From positions 1 to 15,124 of the forward strand of contig PJAB01001349.1 in the NCBI GenBank assembly GCA_002887195.1: a stretch of DNA of 15,124 bases, in the 5' to 3' direction. Each line of letters starts with the position of its first letter. Within the stretch, counting starts at the first letter, position 1. A model generated the notes under the pieces. It was not told the DNA's origin. It did not search any database and worked only from the letters and a program-made list of their open reading frames with translations. Source of the stretch: Chrysochromulina parva. Lineage: Eukaryota; Haptophyta; Prymnesiales; Chrysochromulinaceae. This document shows, piece by piece, positions 1-7,340 of the stretch. The translations under genes and the position numbers were made by a program.

Positions 1-819
1 AGGCGTCGAGGGGTACAGGCAGAGCCGGCCGCCGTCCACGTCCGCGATCGAGTTGCATGCGACCGAAACAAAGGCCTCATCGTGCGAGACCACGAGCACC
101 GTGCCCGAATACGCCGAGATATACTCCGCCAGCCAGCGGCGCGCGGCTGCGTCGAGGTGGTTGGTAGGCTCATCCATGATGAGAAGCTCGGGCTCGCTGA
201 GGAGCAGGCGCGCGAGCCCAATGCGCATCTGCCAGCCGCCCGAGAAGGACGAGCACGGCTTGTCGAACTCGTCGAGCTCGAACCCGAGTCCCGAGAGCAC
301 CAACGACACGCGCCTCTCCACCGTGTACCCACCCGCTGCCTCGAAGTCAGAGCTTGCCTGATCGAGCGCCTTGAGCTCGCTCTCGGAGCCGGTGACACAC
401 GATGCCTGTGCCGCCTCGAGCGCGGCCTTGGCTCGCTGGTAGTCCGCCATGCGCGACATGACCTCCTCGCGCACACTGCGGGCCGAGCCAGAGACGGCGG
501 TCTGCTCGAGCATGCCGAAACGCAGTCTCGGGTTGACGTGGATTTGATTGGAGAGCTCGCCGCCAACGCCGCCAACGGCGGCGGACGATATCGTCTTGAG
601 AAGCGTCGATTTGCCGCAGCCGTTGGGGCCGAGCAGCGACCAGCGCTCATTGGGCATGATGCTCCAGTCGAACGGCTCGATGAGATTGGAGCTGCCAGCC
701 CAGACGGCAAGATCACGGATGGCAATGGCAGCGCCGCCGCCATCAAGCGCCATGCGTGGCGGCGCGTTGAGGCGGCGCATCGGCAGCAACGCCAAGCACA
801 CGCTGCTCACGAGCAACAT
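1..819 (-). CDS. ABC-F family ATP-binding protein, N-terminal part (runs off the window)
   Basis: The frame is open from the ATG at 819 to base 1, giving 273 codons and no stop, so the gene continues beyond the window. A complete nucleotide-binding domain is visible: Walker A GPNGCGKST (about residues 64-72), an ABC signature of the form FSGGWQMRIG (about 192-201), Walker B LLIMDEPTNHLD (about 212-223) and the H-loop SHD (H246). The SGGW signature and DEPTNHLD are typical of ABCF proteins (EF-3/GCN20/EttA-like). These lack membrane domains, act on ribosomes, and usually carry two such domains, so the second probably lies past the edge. The segment after Walker B starts like the ABCF linker. 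Residues 1-13 (MLLVSSVCLALLP) are hydrophobic and precede a basic stretch (MRRLNAPPR), resembling a signal or bipartite plastid-targeting presequence. That location is inference. An internal ATG at residue 23 would give a cytosolic form. Confidence 0.9.
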   Translation of the reverse strand, partial: MLLVSSVCLALLPMRRLNAPPRMALDGGGAAIAIRDLAVWAGSSNLIEPFDWSIMPNERWSLLGPNGCGKSTLLKTISSAAVGGVGGELSNQIHVNPRLRFGMLEQTAVSGSARSVREEVMSRMADYQRAKAALEAAQASCVTGSESELKALDQASSDFEAAGGYTVERRVSLVLSGLGFELDEFDKPCSSFSGGWQMRIGLARLLLSEPELLIMDEPTNHLDAAARRWLAEYISAYSGTVLVVSHDEAFVSVACNSIADVDGGRLCLYPSTP

Positions 820-1139
820 GGCCCTCTCGGTGTTTTTTGTGGGACGTCTGGAAATCTCGAGTGAGCTCACGTTCGCTCGACAAACGAACCAATTCGGTGG
901 AGGCAATACTCAGGAAGCAACTCCCGCCCATCATGTGTATCGAGTTACACCGAGATAGGGGAGCGACGCGCTTGGTTTTCAATTGGTCCCTGTGAAACGT
1001 CAATAGGCTGTCCAGTACTCGACGTTACGGTACATTGTAGACCTGCGGGGTAAGGAGCTGAAGAGCTGAGCTGTGTTGAGTGTCAGTACGATACATATAT
1101 CACCAACATGCGTCACTCGGCTCCGACGCGTCAAGGGGC
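820..1139. other. Intergenic spacer: ABCF promoter and J-protein 3' flank
   Basis: This 320-bp spacer lies between two minus-strand genes, so it should hold the 3' UTR of the J-domain gene and the promoter of the ABCF gene. A perfect 10-bp palindrome (GTGAGCTCAC, 861-870) sits about 40 bp upstream of the ABCF ATG. A palindrome-like TACATTGTA is at 1031-1039, roughly 100 bp past the J-protein stop. Short open frames crossing it have no recognisable content. I see no RNA gene. Confidence 0.5.
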
Positions 1140-1790
1140 TTACGCGAGGCCAAGGAACCTCAGACAGAAATACCCGAACACGAGCGTGGGAAGGTACGAG
1201 ACGAAATTGGTCACTGCACGTCCCAGGAGTGGGATACCGGCGATCGACGCCGGCACGAGCATGGCCGCCAGATTCTCGCCAAGGGAGCCTTCAAACTGGA
1301 CAACCTGCATCGTCCCACCGCCAGGCAGCGTGGTGGTCGTCGAGCGGTAGGCGCCTCCGCCGGCACCTTCACTCTCCTCGGTGGTGCCGTCGGGATGGAT
1401 CGTGATCTTGATCCGCTTGCCATTCTGCACCAACGTTCCGGAGATGGTCATGCCAGGCCGCCACTGCCGCATGAGCGATTCTCCGAAATTTGCGTCAAAC
1501 ATGGCACTCGCCCGACCAAAGTCGAAAACATGGTCGATGTCTGTACTGGTGCCTCCACGGTCATAGTGAGCTCTCTTTGCTGGATCGCTCAACACCTCAT
1601 ACGCTTGAGAGATTCGCAAGAACCGAGCTTCCGCCTGCCGGTCACCCGGGTTCTTGTCTGGATGGTTGATCAGAGCGGCACGGCGATATGCCTTGCGGAT
1701 CTCAGCAAAATTAGCGTCGCGCGTCACGCCGAGAATATCGTAGAAGGACTCGGAGTCAAGAATCGGGGTGAGTTCAGTTCCGGCGGGCAT
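1140..1790 (-). CDS. J-domain (Hsp40) co-chaperone with hydrophobic C-terminal tail
   Basis: The 216-aa protein carries an N-terminal J domain (about residues 17-77) with the HPD motif at 43-45, inside a [18 protein letters not shown] context. HPD is the tripeptide that stimulates Hsp70 ATPase. There is no G/F-rich region, zinc finger or canonical DnaJ C-terminal substrate domain. Residues about 110-140 are predicted beta-rich ([18 protein letters not shown]), recalling the short tail region of DNAJB2/B6-type proteins. The end holds two hydrophobic stretches (about 172-190 and 195-214) running to the last residue, suggesting a hairpin or tail-anchored membrane protein that recruits Hsp70 to an organelle surface. 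The start is the ATG at 1790; the frame extends only four codons further, to a TTG. No intron is needed. The family is certain from the J domain; membrane attachment is inferred from composition. Confidence 0.92.
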   Translation of the reverse strand: MPAGTELTPILDSESFYDILGVTRDANFAEIRKAYRRAALINHPDKNPGDRQAEARFLRISQAYEVLSDPAKRAHYDRGGTSTDIDHVFDFGRASAMFDANFGESLMRQWRPGMTISGTLVQNGKRIKITIHPDGTTEESEGAGGGAYRSTTTTLPGGGTMQVVQFEGSLGENLAAMLVPASIAGIPLLGRAVTNFVSYLPTLVFGYFCLRFLGLA

Positions 1791-2096
1791 CGCACCGTAC
1801 AAAAGCCGATTTCGGCCACGGGCCGCGCCCTTTCGCTTCTCCAGGGCGGTGCGGATGATAGGCGCGCGGGGGAGGGTGAAGCGTGCAAAAGGTCAGCTCA
1901 GAACTTCGGGCATGACATGAATTTGAAGAAATTCCCCCAACGCACCCAGCCGCACCGGGTCGGGTCTGGTCGGGTCGCGCGCCGCCACACAGTCCTCTCA
2001 ACACCTCTGTCGGCTCTGAGACACTGAGAGTGACAAGTCCAGCGAAACGCCTGTGTGCCTGGTCCCACTGGCCATACAGTGCTTGCCCAACAATCA
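1791..2096. promoter_or_regulatory. Spacer with likely promoter of the J-domain gene
   Basis: This 306-bp region separates the J-protein start from the stop of the next minus-strand gene. It contains a short run of imperfect CGGGT(C) repeats at about 1956-1977 (CCGACCCG-type on the gene strand). No TATA box is obvious and I see no supported coding region. Promoter function is inferred from position only. Confidence 0.4.
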
Positions 2097-3215
2097 TCAC
2101 TCTCTGTCCCCGAACTCCCCCGCCATACCTACAGCGCCATCATACTTGTCGCCATATCGATTGAGGTACGCCTGCTGACGATCTTTGTGAAGGAGGCTCC
2201 GAGCCGTCTTGTCGACGTAGCGCTCCGGGGTGCCCGTCTGACGCGTCTCGAACTTCTTATTGTACACCGCCTCATCCTGGGCCCACGGCTCGCGCGTCAC
2301 CGGCTTCAACCCCACCAGCGCCGCCGGGCGCGCGCGTAATGCTGTATTGTCCCATGCTGGCCTGCCCGCAACGCGGCTCTCCGGCTTGGCTCTCATGGAC
2401 ATCAAGCGAGACCAGTCGACGTGGGACGACGAGACGACGTGCTGCTGACCAGGCCGCCGGCCAGGCCACGTGCTGCCGTGCGCGTGCTGAGGCTGCGACT
2501 CCGCCGGGAGTGCCCCCGCGTCGCCGTCGGTTAGAGAGCTCGTCGCGGCTGGCTTGGCACGCGCCGCAAAGCTCACCTTGTTGTCACTGCGCGCCTTGGG
2601 TGGAGCCTCAGACGGATCGCCGTCCGTGTCGTTCGCAAGCTCGGTGCTGGCCATCGGTTTCGGCCTCGGCCTTGGCTTTGGTTTCGGTGCTCCGTCGATT
2701 GCGATGCCACCGCCTCCGCCGGCACTGCCGCGGCCGCCGCCGCCCGTGGCCTTGTCAGCACCGCCTCCGCCTGTGGCCTTGTCAGCGCTGCCGCCTCCGC
2801 CGGCGGCCGCGTCAGCACCGTGTGCAGCAGCCTTAGCGCGCTTACTGCTCACACCCAACACTTGCGCGGCTTGGCTCAGGGCTTGACCTCCAGTCTTCAC
2901 CACTGCCGACAAAGGAGATGTGGCTTTCTTCGGAGGCGACGAGGCTTTTCCTGTTGCTGTTGGCTTTCCGCCAGTAGCAGCAGCATGCTCCTCCTGGTGC
3001 TCGAGGGTAGCAGAACCGTGGGCCTTCATGCCGCCCTTGGACTGACCGCCCTTATTGTCCGGCGGCGACGACGACTCAGTGTCAGTTGACGTGTTGCTCT
3101 TGTCGCGGAAACGATTGCCAACCTTTTTGCCGCCCGCTTCTTCCGAAATGCTGGCTGCTGAAAATGTGACGCTTGATGTTGAAAAGCACGATAGGCAGCG
3201 CTTGAACGCATCCAT
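2097..3215 (-). CDS. Unrecognised low-complexity protein with Gly/Ala repeats and a more ordered C-terminus
   Basis: The 372-aa frame has an ATG at 3215 and a TGA at 2097. I do not recognise a family. The N-terminus (MDAFKRCLSCF) is basic with two cysteines, which could be palmitoylated, but there is no glycine at position 2 for myristoylation. Residues about 25-270 are Ser/Lys/Gly/Ala/Pro-rich and probably disordered. They include tandem copies of ADKATGGGG (about 145-162) and a KPKPRPRPKP stretch. The last ~105 residues look more constrained, with aromatic and charged residues at intervals (VDWSRLM, RPAWDNT, REPWAQDEAVYNKKF, YVDKTARSLLHKDRQQAYLNRY). This resembles peptides that dock on filaments or microtubules, but that is only a resemblance. 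Codon-level openness over 1.1 kb and a defined spacing to both neighbours support a real gene. Undetected introns cannot be excluded in the low-complexity part. Confidence 0.7.
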   Translation of the reverse strand: MDAFKRCLSCFSTSSVTFSAASISEEAGGKKVGNRFRDKSNTSTDTESSSPPDNKGGQSKGGMKAHGSATLEHQEEHAAATGGKPTATGKASSPPKKATSPLSAVVKTGGQALSQAAQVLGVSSKRAKAAAHGADAAAGGGGSADKATGGGGADKATGGGGRGSAGGGGGIAIDGAPKPKPRPRPKPMASTELANDTDGDPSEAPPKARSDNKVSFAARAKPAATSSLTDGDAGALPAESQPQHAHGSTWPGRRPGQQHVVSSSHVDWSRLMSMRAKPESRVAGRPAWDNTALRARPAALVGLKPVTREPWAQDEAVYNKKFETRQTGTPERYVDKTARSLLHKDRQQAYLNRYGDKYDGAVGMAGEFGDRE

Positions 3216-3380
3216 CCCGCCAAAGACGAAGGGCCACCAAATTGGTGCCCAGGCCCTCGAAAGAAGCGCCGCCCAAGGGGGTGCGGAGCTTCAAACTTCT
3301 CAACTTTTGGGGGTTTGACCCACTTACAAGTGAAGCCGCGCACAAAGTGATGCGGCACACCGTCAAGATATGAACTCGAT

Positions 3381-4247
3381 TTACGCCGTGTCAAAAACTT
3401 TGGGCAGCGACGCTGAGGTTGAATCGCTCCCCCTCGTACAAGTATCCCTAGGAACATTTGGATCCGCCGCCGCGCCATACTGCCGCAGCCACTCGCGCCC
3501 GCGCAGGTCGGCTTGTCGCACCGGCTCCGGGATACGATGTTTGGTCAACAGCACCGTCAACGCAATCGCGGAGTCGAGAGATATGCCATGGCCGACGGAG
3601 ACAATGACCGGCTTAAAGCTCGCCTCGTCAACGCTCTTGCTCGTGCGCAGCAGCGCGCCCCACACCGCACCCGAGCGGCCCACCAGCTTGGCCGACGCGA
3701 AGCGGTGCGTCATGTTCGAATAGAGGCTCTTGACTGCCTTGACGGTCAGCCCGTCGACGTGGTGGAGGGTCTTGCCACAGCCCACCGTGGGGACGCCCGA
3801 AAGCACACCGAGATGGCACGCGAGACCAAAGCGCGACGGGTGGAGCACGCCATTGCCGTCCACCATGATCACCTCGGGCAAGAGCTGCGGCGACTCGGCG
3901 CGAAGCTCATCCAGGAGTGCAATCAAGAAACCAACCTCGCGAAAGGCGAGGTAGCCAGGAATATAGGGCGCATTCAGAACGACACGTCGGCAGCGATGCC
4001 ACACAACAGTGAGTGTGGAGGCGTCGAGCACGACCAAGCAGGCGCACGCGTCGGTGTCCGAGTCCTTTATGAAGGATACGTCCACGCCACCGACCAGCCG
4101 GATGTTGCCAAAGTCTCGCATGTCCCTCTCGACGAGCCACCAGCTCAGCCAGCGCTGCCGGAGCCACCAGCGAGTGCGCTGACGGGAGAGAACGGCGCTG
4201 GCGATTAGCAAAACAACGCTGGCCACGGCGGCGGTGGGCCGCCTCAT
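3381..4247 (-). CDS. ENDOV: Endonuclease V with hydrophobic N-terminal extension
   Basis: The 288-aa protein matches eukaryotic endonuclease V along its whole core. Family blocks seen are VGGVDVSF (D56), YIPGYLAFRE (E104), MVDGNGVLHPSRFG (D130, H136), GCGKTLHHVDGL (K159), SVGHGISL (H220) and IPEPVRQAD near the end. D56, E104 and D130 correspond to the metal-binding acidic residues, so the enzyme should be active. Known EndoV cleaves one phosphodiester past deoxyinosine in DNA (bacteria) or inosine in RNA (metazoan enzymes). The start is the ATG at 4247; the frame extends only to a GTG two codons upstream. Residues 6-20 (AAVASVVLLIASAVL) are strongly hydrophobic and precede an Arg/Trp-rich segment, so this copy may be a signal-anchored or organelle-targeted form. 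A short form from M43 would lose part of the N-terminal helix. The C-terminal ~30 residues are polar and unrelated to the core. Confidence 0.93.
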   Translation of the reverse strand: MRRPTAAVASVVLLIASAVLSRQRTRWWLRQRWLSWWLVERDMRDFGNIRLVGGVDVSFIKDSDTDACACLVVLDASTLTVVWHRCRRVVLNAPYIPGYLAFREVGFLIALLDELRAESPQLLPEVIMVDGNGVLHPSRFGLACHLGVLSGVPTVGCGKTLHHVDGLTVKAVKSLYSNMTHRFASAKLVGRSGAVWGALLRTSKSVDEASFKPVIVSVGHGISLDSAIALTVLLTKHRIPEPVRQADLRGREWLRQYGAAADPNVPRDTCTRGSDSTSASLPKVFDTA

Positions 4248-4691
4248 CGTCACGCAGTCATGGCTTTCACGGACGGGAGCGTCAAAACCACGTCCGTCGT
4301 CGCAAGTTTGAGCTGACCTTTATACATGTATACGATCCTTGCAATCCCCGCCGGTGTAGTCTACCGCGCGACGCGACCGCAGCGCCAGTCTGCGTTTCTT
4401 AAGATCGTTATGAGCTGACATTTCCGCTCATGCACTCGTCATGCACTCGTCTAAGCACTCGTAAAGAACGTTCAACTCGTGGTCCTGCTCCTCAAGGCTC
4501 TGTGGCGGCAGTCGGGGTTAATAAAGATAAGATCACATTGCGATTTGAATTTCGCCGTCCGAAATCGGCCAATGTCAAACATCGAAAACGAAACAACATT
4601 TCCGTGCAAAAAACGGCGCTTGTGGAGAAAAAGTGATCTGGACTGTCCGCGCCGCTCCTCTTCCGATCGCGCACGTGTAGAGAGCGGTTCC
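4248..4691. promoter_or_regulatory. Divergent promoter region between endonuclease V and the EF-hand/GYxGH gene
   Basis: The 444-bp spacer separates two genes transcribed away from each other, so both promoters should lie here. A perfect 12-bp palindrome TATACATGTATA is at 4321-4332, about 75 bp upstream of the EndoV ATG. An AT-rich patch (TTAATAAAGATAAG) lies near 4518-4531. The frame of the plus-strand gene stays open upstream to 4479 but has only one in-frame ATG before 4692 (at 4572), so most of this is probably 5' UTR. Confidence 0.5.
4430..4462. repeat. Short tandem repeat, 11-nt unit, about three copies
   Basis: ATGCACTCGTC occurs twice back to back (4430-4440 and 4441-4451), followed by a degenerate third copy TAAGCACTCGT (4452-4462). 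It lies in the divergent promoter region about 230 bp before the likely ATG of the plus-strand gene. Its function is unknown. Confidence 0.85.
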
Positions 4692-5819
4692 ATGGAAGTC
4701 TTTGCATCCGACAAGGCCCAGAAGCCGCCGTGGCAAGGCCCGCTCGACAAGGCGCCAAAGGTGTACAATAAGATGTATGCGGTGAATATGGACGCATTGC
4801 GAGTGTTGGATAAGGATGGAGATGGCGAGGTCGAGTCCCACGAGGTGTGTTGCGCGCGTGCTTGCCAAGCGCAGATAGCCTTCGTGCCTATCACAGCATG
4901 CCCTCAAACATTGTCGTCGCGCCATTCGCTTGTGCAGATCGAGGAGCAGACCATGTCACGTGTCCAGGAGGGGACCCACTACCGCACGGTCATCTCAAAG
5001 TTTGGCGGCCCCATCAAAGTGGGCTCTGCCTTGTCCATCCCGAAGCAGGTGACTGGAGAGCTACGGCCCGAGAACTTTACGCGCGCTCTTGAGCCGTGCG
5101 ACGGCAAGGGGATCCCCGCGTCGAACGTGCAACGTGCCAAGGTTGGTGGCTGGGTCGTTGGCTACTCCGGCCACCGGCCGAAGGCGCGCGAAGTGGTGAA
5201 CACGATGGCCTACGGCGGTGTGCCGCTCTTCCACCGAATGGATGAGTCGCGGTTGGCTCCTGGCCAGGGCCAGCAGCTCAAGAACCGCAACACGACCACC
5301 TGGATGGAGATCGCGCCCGAGATGAAGTATGTGGCGCCGATGAAGGAGGTCGGCGGCCGGGCAGTGCCCGGCTACATGGGCCATGTGCCTCACGGCGAGC
5401 CCACGCCACCGGCGCAGCAGGAGATCATGGGCCCATGGGGCCGGCAGCCCGTCAAGATGGGCTGGTCGGCTGAAATGGCTAAGCAGAGGCGGCCAGCGAG
5501 CAGCCCGCCTGTGAGAGAGACGACGGATGGCACTCCAGCACACACCCGGCCGCACGCCACGGACTACAAAGCGCTCGACCGCTCGTCGATGCCGGAGCAC
5601 ATGCCATTGGTTGGCTACACCGGTCATCTGCGGCGAATCAAGGAGAGCACAGGTTGCTACGGCACCTCGCACTGGCGCCCCGAGGCTCCGGTCAGTCGCG
5701 CGATGGCGACGGCGATGGCTTACGAGAGTGCCAAGCAAAAGGCGATCGATAATTTCAAGCCGACCTTCAGCGGCAACGTCGGATACTCCGATCCGTATGC
5801 GGGTCTGCTCAATTGCTAG
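4692..5819 (+). CDS. EF-hand protein with three GYxGH motifs, CIMIP2/FAM166-like ciliary protein (one intron)
   Basis: Two exons, 4692-4844 and 4938-5819, give 344 aa. A perfect EF-hand loop DKDGDGEVESHE occupies residues 40-51. The rest holds three motifs of the form GY(S/M/T)GH at 126-130, 196-200 and 277-281, in contexts such as VPGYMGHVPHG and LVGYTGHLRR. The PGYxGH/F-P motif is characteristic of FAM166/CIMIP2 (UPF0605) proteins, microtubule inner proteins of cilia. Assignment rests on these motifs and is moderate. The 93-nt intron is a multiple of three with no stop, so an unspliced reading is possible, but splicing puts a helix-like IEEQTMSRVQ directly after the EF loop, as expected for an EF-hand, and removes a Cys/Ala-rich insert. 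The start at 4692 has a good context (ttccATGG). An in-frame ATG at 4572 would add 40 residues of unlikely composition. A calcium-sensing axonemal protein is the inferred role. Confidence 0.82.
   Translation: MEVFASDKAQKPPWQGPLDKAPKVYNKMYAVNMDALRVLDKDGDGEVESHEVCCARACQAQIAFVPITACPQTLSSRHSLVQIEEQTMSRVQEGTHYRTVISKFGGPIKVGSALSIPKQVTGELRPENFTRALEPCDGKGIPASNVQRAKVGGWVVGYSGHRPKAREVVNTMAYGGVPLFHRMDESRLAPGQGQQLKNRNTTTWMEIAPEMKYVAPMKEVGGRAVPGYMGHVPHGEPTPPAQQEIMGPWGRQPVKMGWSAEMAKQRRPASSPPVRETTDGTPAHTRPHATDYKALDRSSMPEHMPLVGYTGHLRRIKESTGCYGTSHWRPEAPVSRAMATAMAYESAKQKAIDNFKPTFSGNVGYSDPYAGLLNC
4845..4937 (+). other. Phase-0 GT-AG intron in the EF-hand/GYxGH gene
   Basis: The donor is GAG|GTGTGT and the acceptor is GCTTGTGCAG|ATC, giving 93 nt. 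It cuts exactly after the twelfth residue of the EF-hand loop. Because the length is divisible by three and the frame is open, retention would insert 31 residues rather than truncate the protein. Confidence 0.7.
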
Positions 5820-6145
5820 CACGTGCTCTCAGGCGGCGCAGCCTGTGCCAATGATCGGATGATCCCAGAGCAGAAACAATCTCAGCAGCTCAGCATGTGC
5901 CAAATGGCCAATGGCCTGTACTGTACAACCAGGTGTGTGGGTGCAACCGCGAGGCCCTGTGGCTCACTGCCCTTCTGCGCCCCAGAGACGAGAGAGGCGT
6001 GCGCATGACGTGCTCTACAATTGTATGGGGCATGCTATGGGGTATGGATGAGCATGCCAATGTGGGCCAATACTGACCGTTGCGAGTTTGCGACCCCTCC
6101 GTGTTTTCTGTTTACATGTATCTTCACACGTAGAGTTCACTTCTT

Positions 6146-6174
6146 AAACTGTTGGCCATTCCGTTAAACAGTTT
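6146..6174. repeat. 8-bp perfect inverted repeat with 13-nt loop
   Basis: AAACTGTT (6146-6153) and AACAGTTT (6167-6174) are exact reverse complements. It lies about 100 bp upstream of the ELMO-gene ATG and could be a protein-binding dyad or a weak hairpin in the 5' leader. Confidence 0.6.
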
Positions 6175-6180
6175 CATAAT

Positions 6181-6232
6181 GTAATCTGAATTCACAGGTG
6201 TTTTTGGTAATCTGAGTTCACAGGAGTTTTTG
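6181..6232. repeat. Tandem 26-nt direct repeat upstream of the ELMO gene
   Basis: Two adjacent copies (6181-6206 and 6207-6232) match at 24 of 26 positions. The shared core is GTAATCTGA, then TTCACAGG, then a T-run. The second copy ends 40 bp before the ATG at 6273, so it lies in the promoter or 5' UTR. Each copy contains a pyrimidine-poor TTCACAG that could also be read as a weak 3' splice site. Confidence 0.9.
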
Positions 6233-6272
6233 AATCGGCAGGGTGCACAAATTCCACACCCCGCACCCGGGA

Positions 6273-7340
6273 ATGGCGTCCATCATCCGAGGCTTGTTCC
6301 GCGCGCGCCAGCCCGGTGAAAATGAGGATGCAGATCCAGAGTACCTTGCCTCACCAGACCGCATGAAGATGCTCTCTGAGCAGAAAATGCGCCTAAAATG
6401 TCGTGAACGACTCCAGGCGAGCGTCACGCTGCCCTTCAATGAGGCCAACGAGGAGCACATGCTTCTTCTTTCGACCATCTGGTCGCAGGCGTTCCCATGG
6501 CGCAGCTTCGAACTACCGAGCGAGCGCTGGAAGGAGGCGGGCTTCCAAGGCCGCGATCCGCGCACCGACCTGCGCGGCACTGGTGTCATCAGTCTGCGGC
6601 ACCTTCAGAGCTTCTTGTCGACGAGGAAGGACGAGCTGGCCGGCGTGCTACCAGCCGAGTCCAGCAGCGACCCGCTGCGGGCGTTCCCGCTCTCGATCGC
6701 GTCGATCAATGTGTCCGCCATGCTCCTCTCGCATCTGCAGCTCGCTCCGCACCTCACAATCGCCTTTCTGCCCAACGGCGGACGAAAGACGGAGGCCTCG
6801 GCGGCAACGCTCACAGGCTTCCTTTCGATGGGCCAGCCCCCAACGGAGGGCAGCACCGTGGCCGTCCAAGAGGGCGGCGCGGCGGCCATTGGCGTCGAAC
6901 TCGGCGACGAGGCGCAGCTCGCGGCCCGCATAGCGCGGCTCGAGTATGTCCTGGCGGCCATGCACGAGAGATTGCTGATGCACCTCGCCGCCACCTGGGG
7001 CACCATGCTGCGTGAAGACCCGCAGCTCACGATCATGTCCTTCCCAGTGGCGCTCAAGAGCACCTTCGGCGAGCTGATCCGAAGCCTCGAGCGCACCGCC
7101 GCTGACGCCCTCGGTGCGGTGCGACCCTGGAAGCTTCGTGTTCTGCTCGATACGCTCGAGGACGCCGCCACGAGAGCCAAGGGCTCTGACAGCGACGGCT
7201 GGGAGGCGTTCCTGCTCGCACCGTCGCTGCACACGTTCGGGGCACTCCTGCTCAACTTCTGCACGTGCGGGTGCGGCGCGTCGAGGGCCGCCGCTGTTGC
7301 GCCAGCCACGCATATCGTTCAAATAAAGAAGCGCGAGTGA
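6273..7340 (+). CDS. ELMO-domain protein (ELMOD-type, predicted Arf/Arl GTPase-activating protein)
   Basis: The 355-aa product contains the ELMO/CED-12 signature at residues 86-108: W-x3-GFQ-x3-P-x-TDLRG-x-G-x2-SL. This is the conserved WX3GFQX3PXTDFRG block of ELMOD proteins, and R101 is the arginine implicated in GTPase activation. The following FPLSIASINVSAMLLSHL (about 139-157) matches the next conserved block of the domain (FA..IN...L). The length fits stand-alone ELMOD proteins, which act as GAPs for Arl2/Arf-type GTPases, rather than the larger ELMO proteins of Dock complexes. Residues about 182-213 are a Gly/Ala/Thr-rich insertion. The C-terminus has a CTCGCG cluster and a basic tail. 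The ATG at 6273 (gggaATGg) is chosen; the frame upstream continues only to a GTG. No intron is needed. Its position next to a ciliary-type gene is suggestive, since some ELMODs act in ciliogenesis, but adjacency is weak evidence in eukaryotes. Confidence 0.9.
   Translation: MASIIRGLFRARQPGENEDADPEYLASPDRMKMLSEQKMRLKCRERLQASVTLPFNEANEEHMLLLSTIWSQAFPWRSFELPSERWKEAGFQGRDPRTDLRGTGVISLRHLQSFLSTRKDELAGVLPAESSSDPLRAFPLSIASINVSAMLLSHLQLAPHLTIAFLPNGGRKTEASAATLTGFLSMGQPPTEGSTVAVQEGGAAAIGVELGDEAQLAARIARLEYVLAAMHERLLMHLAATWGTMLREDPQLTIMSFPVALKSTFGELIRSLERTAADALGAVRPWKLRVLLDTLEDAATRAKGSDSDGWEAFLLAPSLHTFGALLLNFCTCGCGASRAAAVAPATHIVQIKKRE

Larger units (their letters stand above)
5820..6272. other. Spacer: 3' flank of the GYxGH gene and promoter of the ELMO gene
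   Basis: This 453-bp region lies between two plus-strand genes and is visibly more AT-rich towards its right half than the coding DNA. It contains TGTACTGTACA (5917-5927), TACAATTGTA (6016-6025) and TACATGTA (6113-6120), all palindromic or nearly so. There are also two CCAAT pentamers near 6057-6070, an 8-bp inverted repeat and a 26-nt tandem repeat (listed separately). No convincing coding or RNA gene is seen. Confidence 0.5.

Noticed and set aside
82..864. 260-codon plus-strand frame across the ABCF gene
   Set aside because: It is antisense to an unambiguous ABC ATPase with all motifs, has Arg/Ala/His-rich composition typical of GC-rich reverse frames, and no recognisable domain.
4479..4691. 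N-terminal extension of the EF-hand/GYxGH protein
   Set aside because: It begins at a GTG, not used as a normal start here. The encoded stretch looks untranslated, and the ATG at 4692 has better context. The ATG at 4572 remains a weaker option.
6181..6232. Transposon terminal repeats
   Set aside because: The copies are directly adjacent, with no element between them and no transposase nearby, so a local tandem duplication is simpler.
3381..7340. Operon or functional cluster of EndoV, GYxGH and ELMO genes
   Set aside because: The genes are on both strands with spacers of 0.4 kb and unrelated functions; eukaryotic adjacency alone does not support a pathway.
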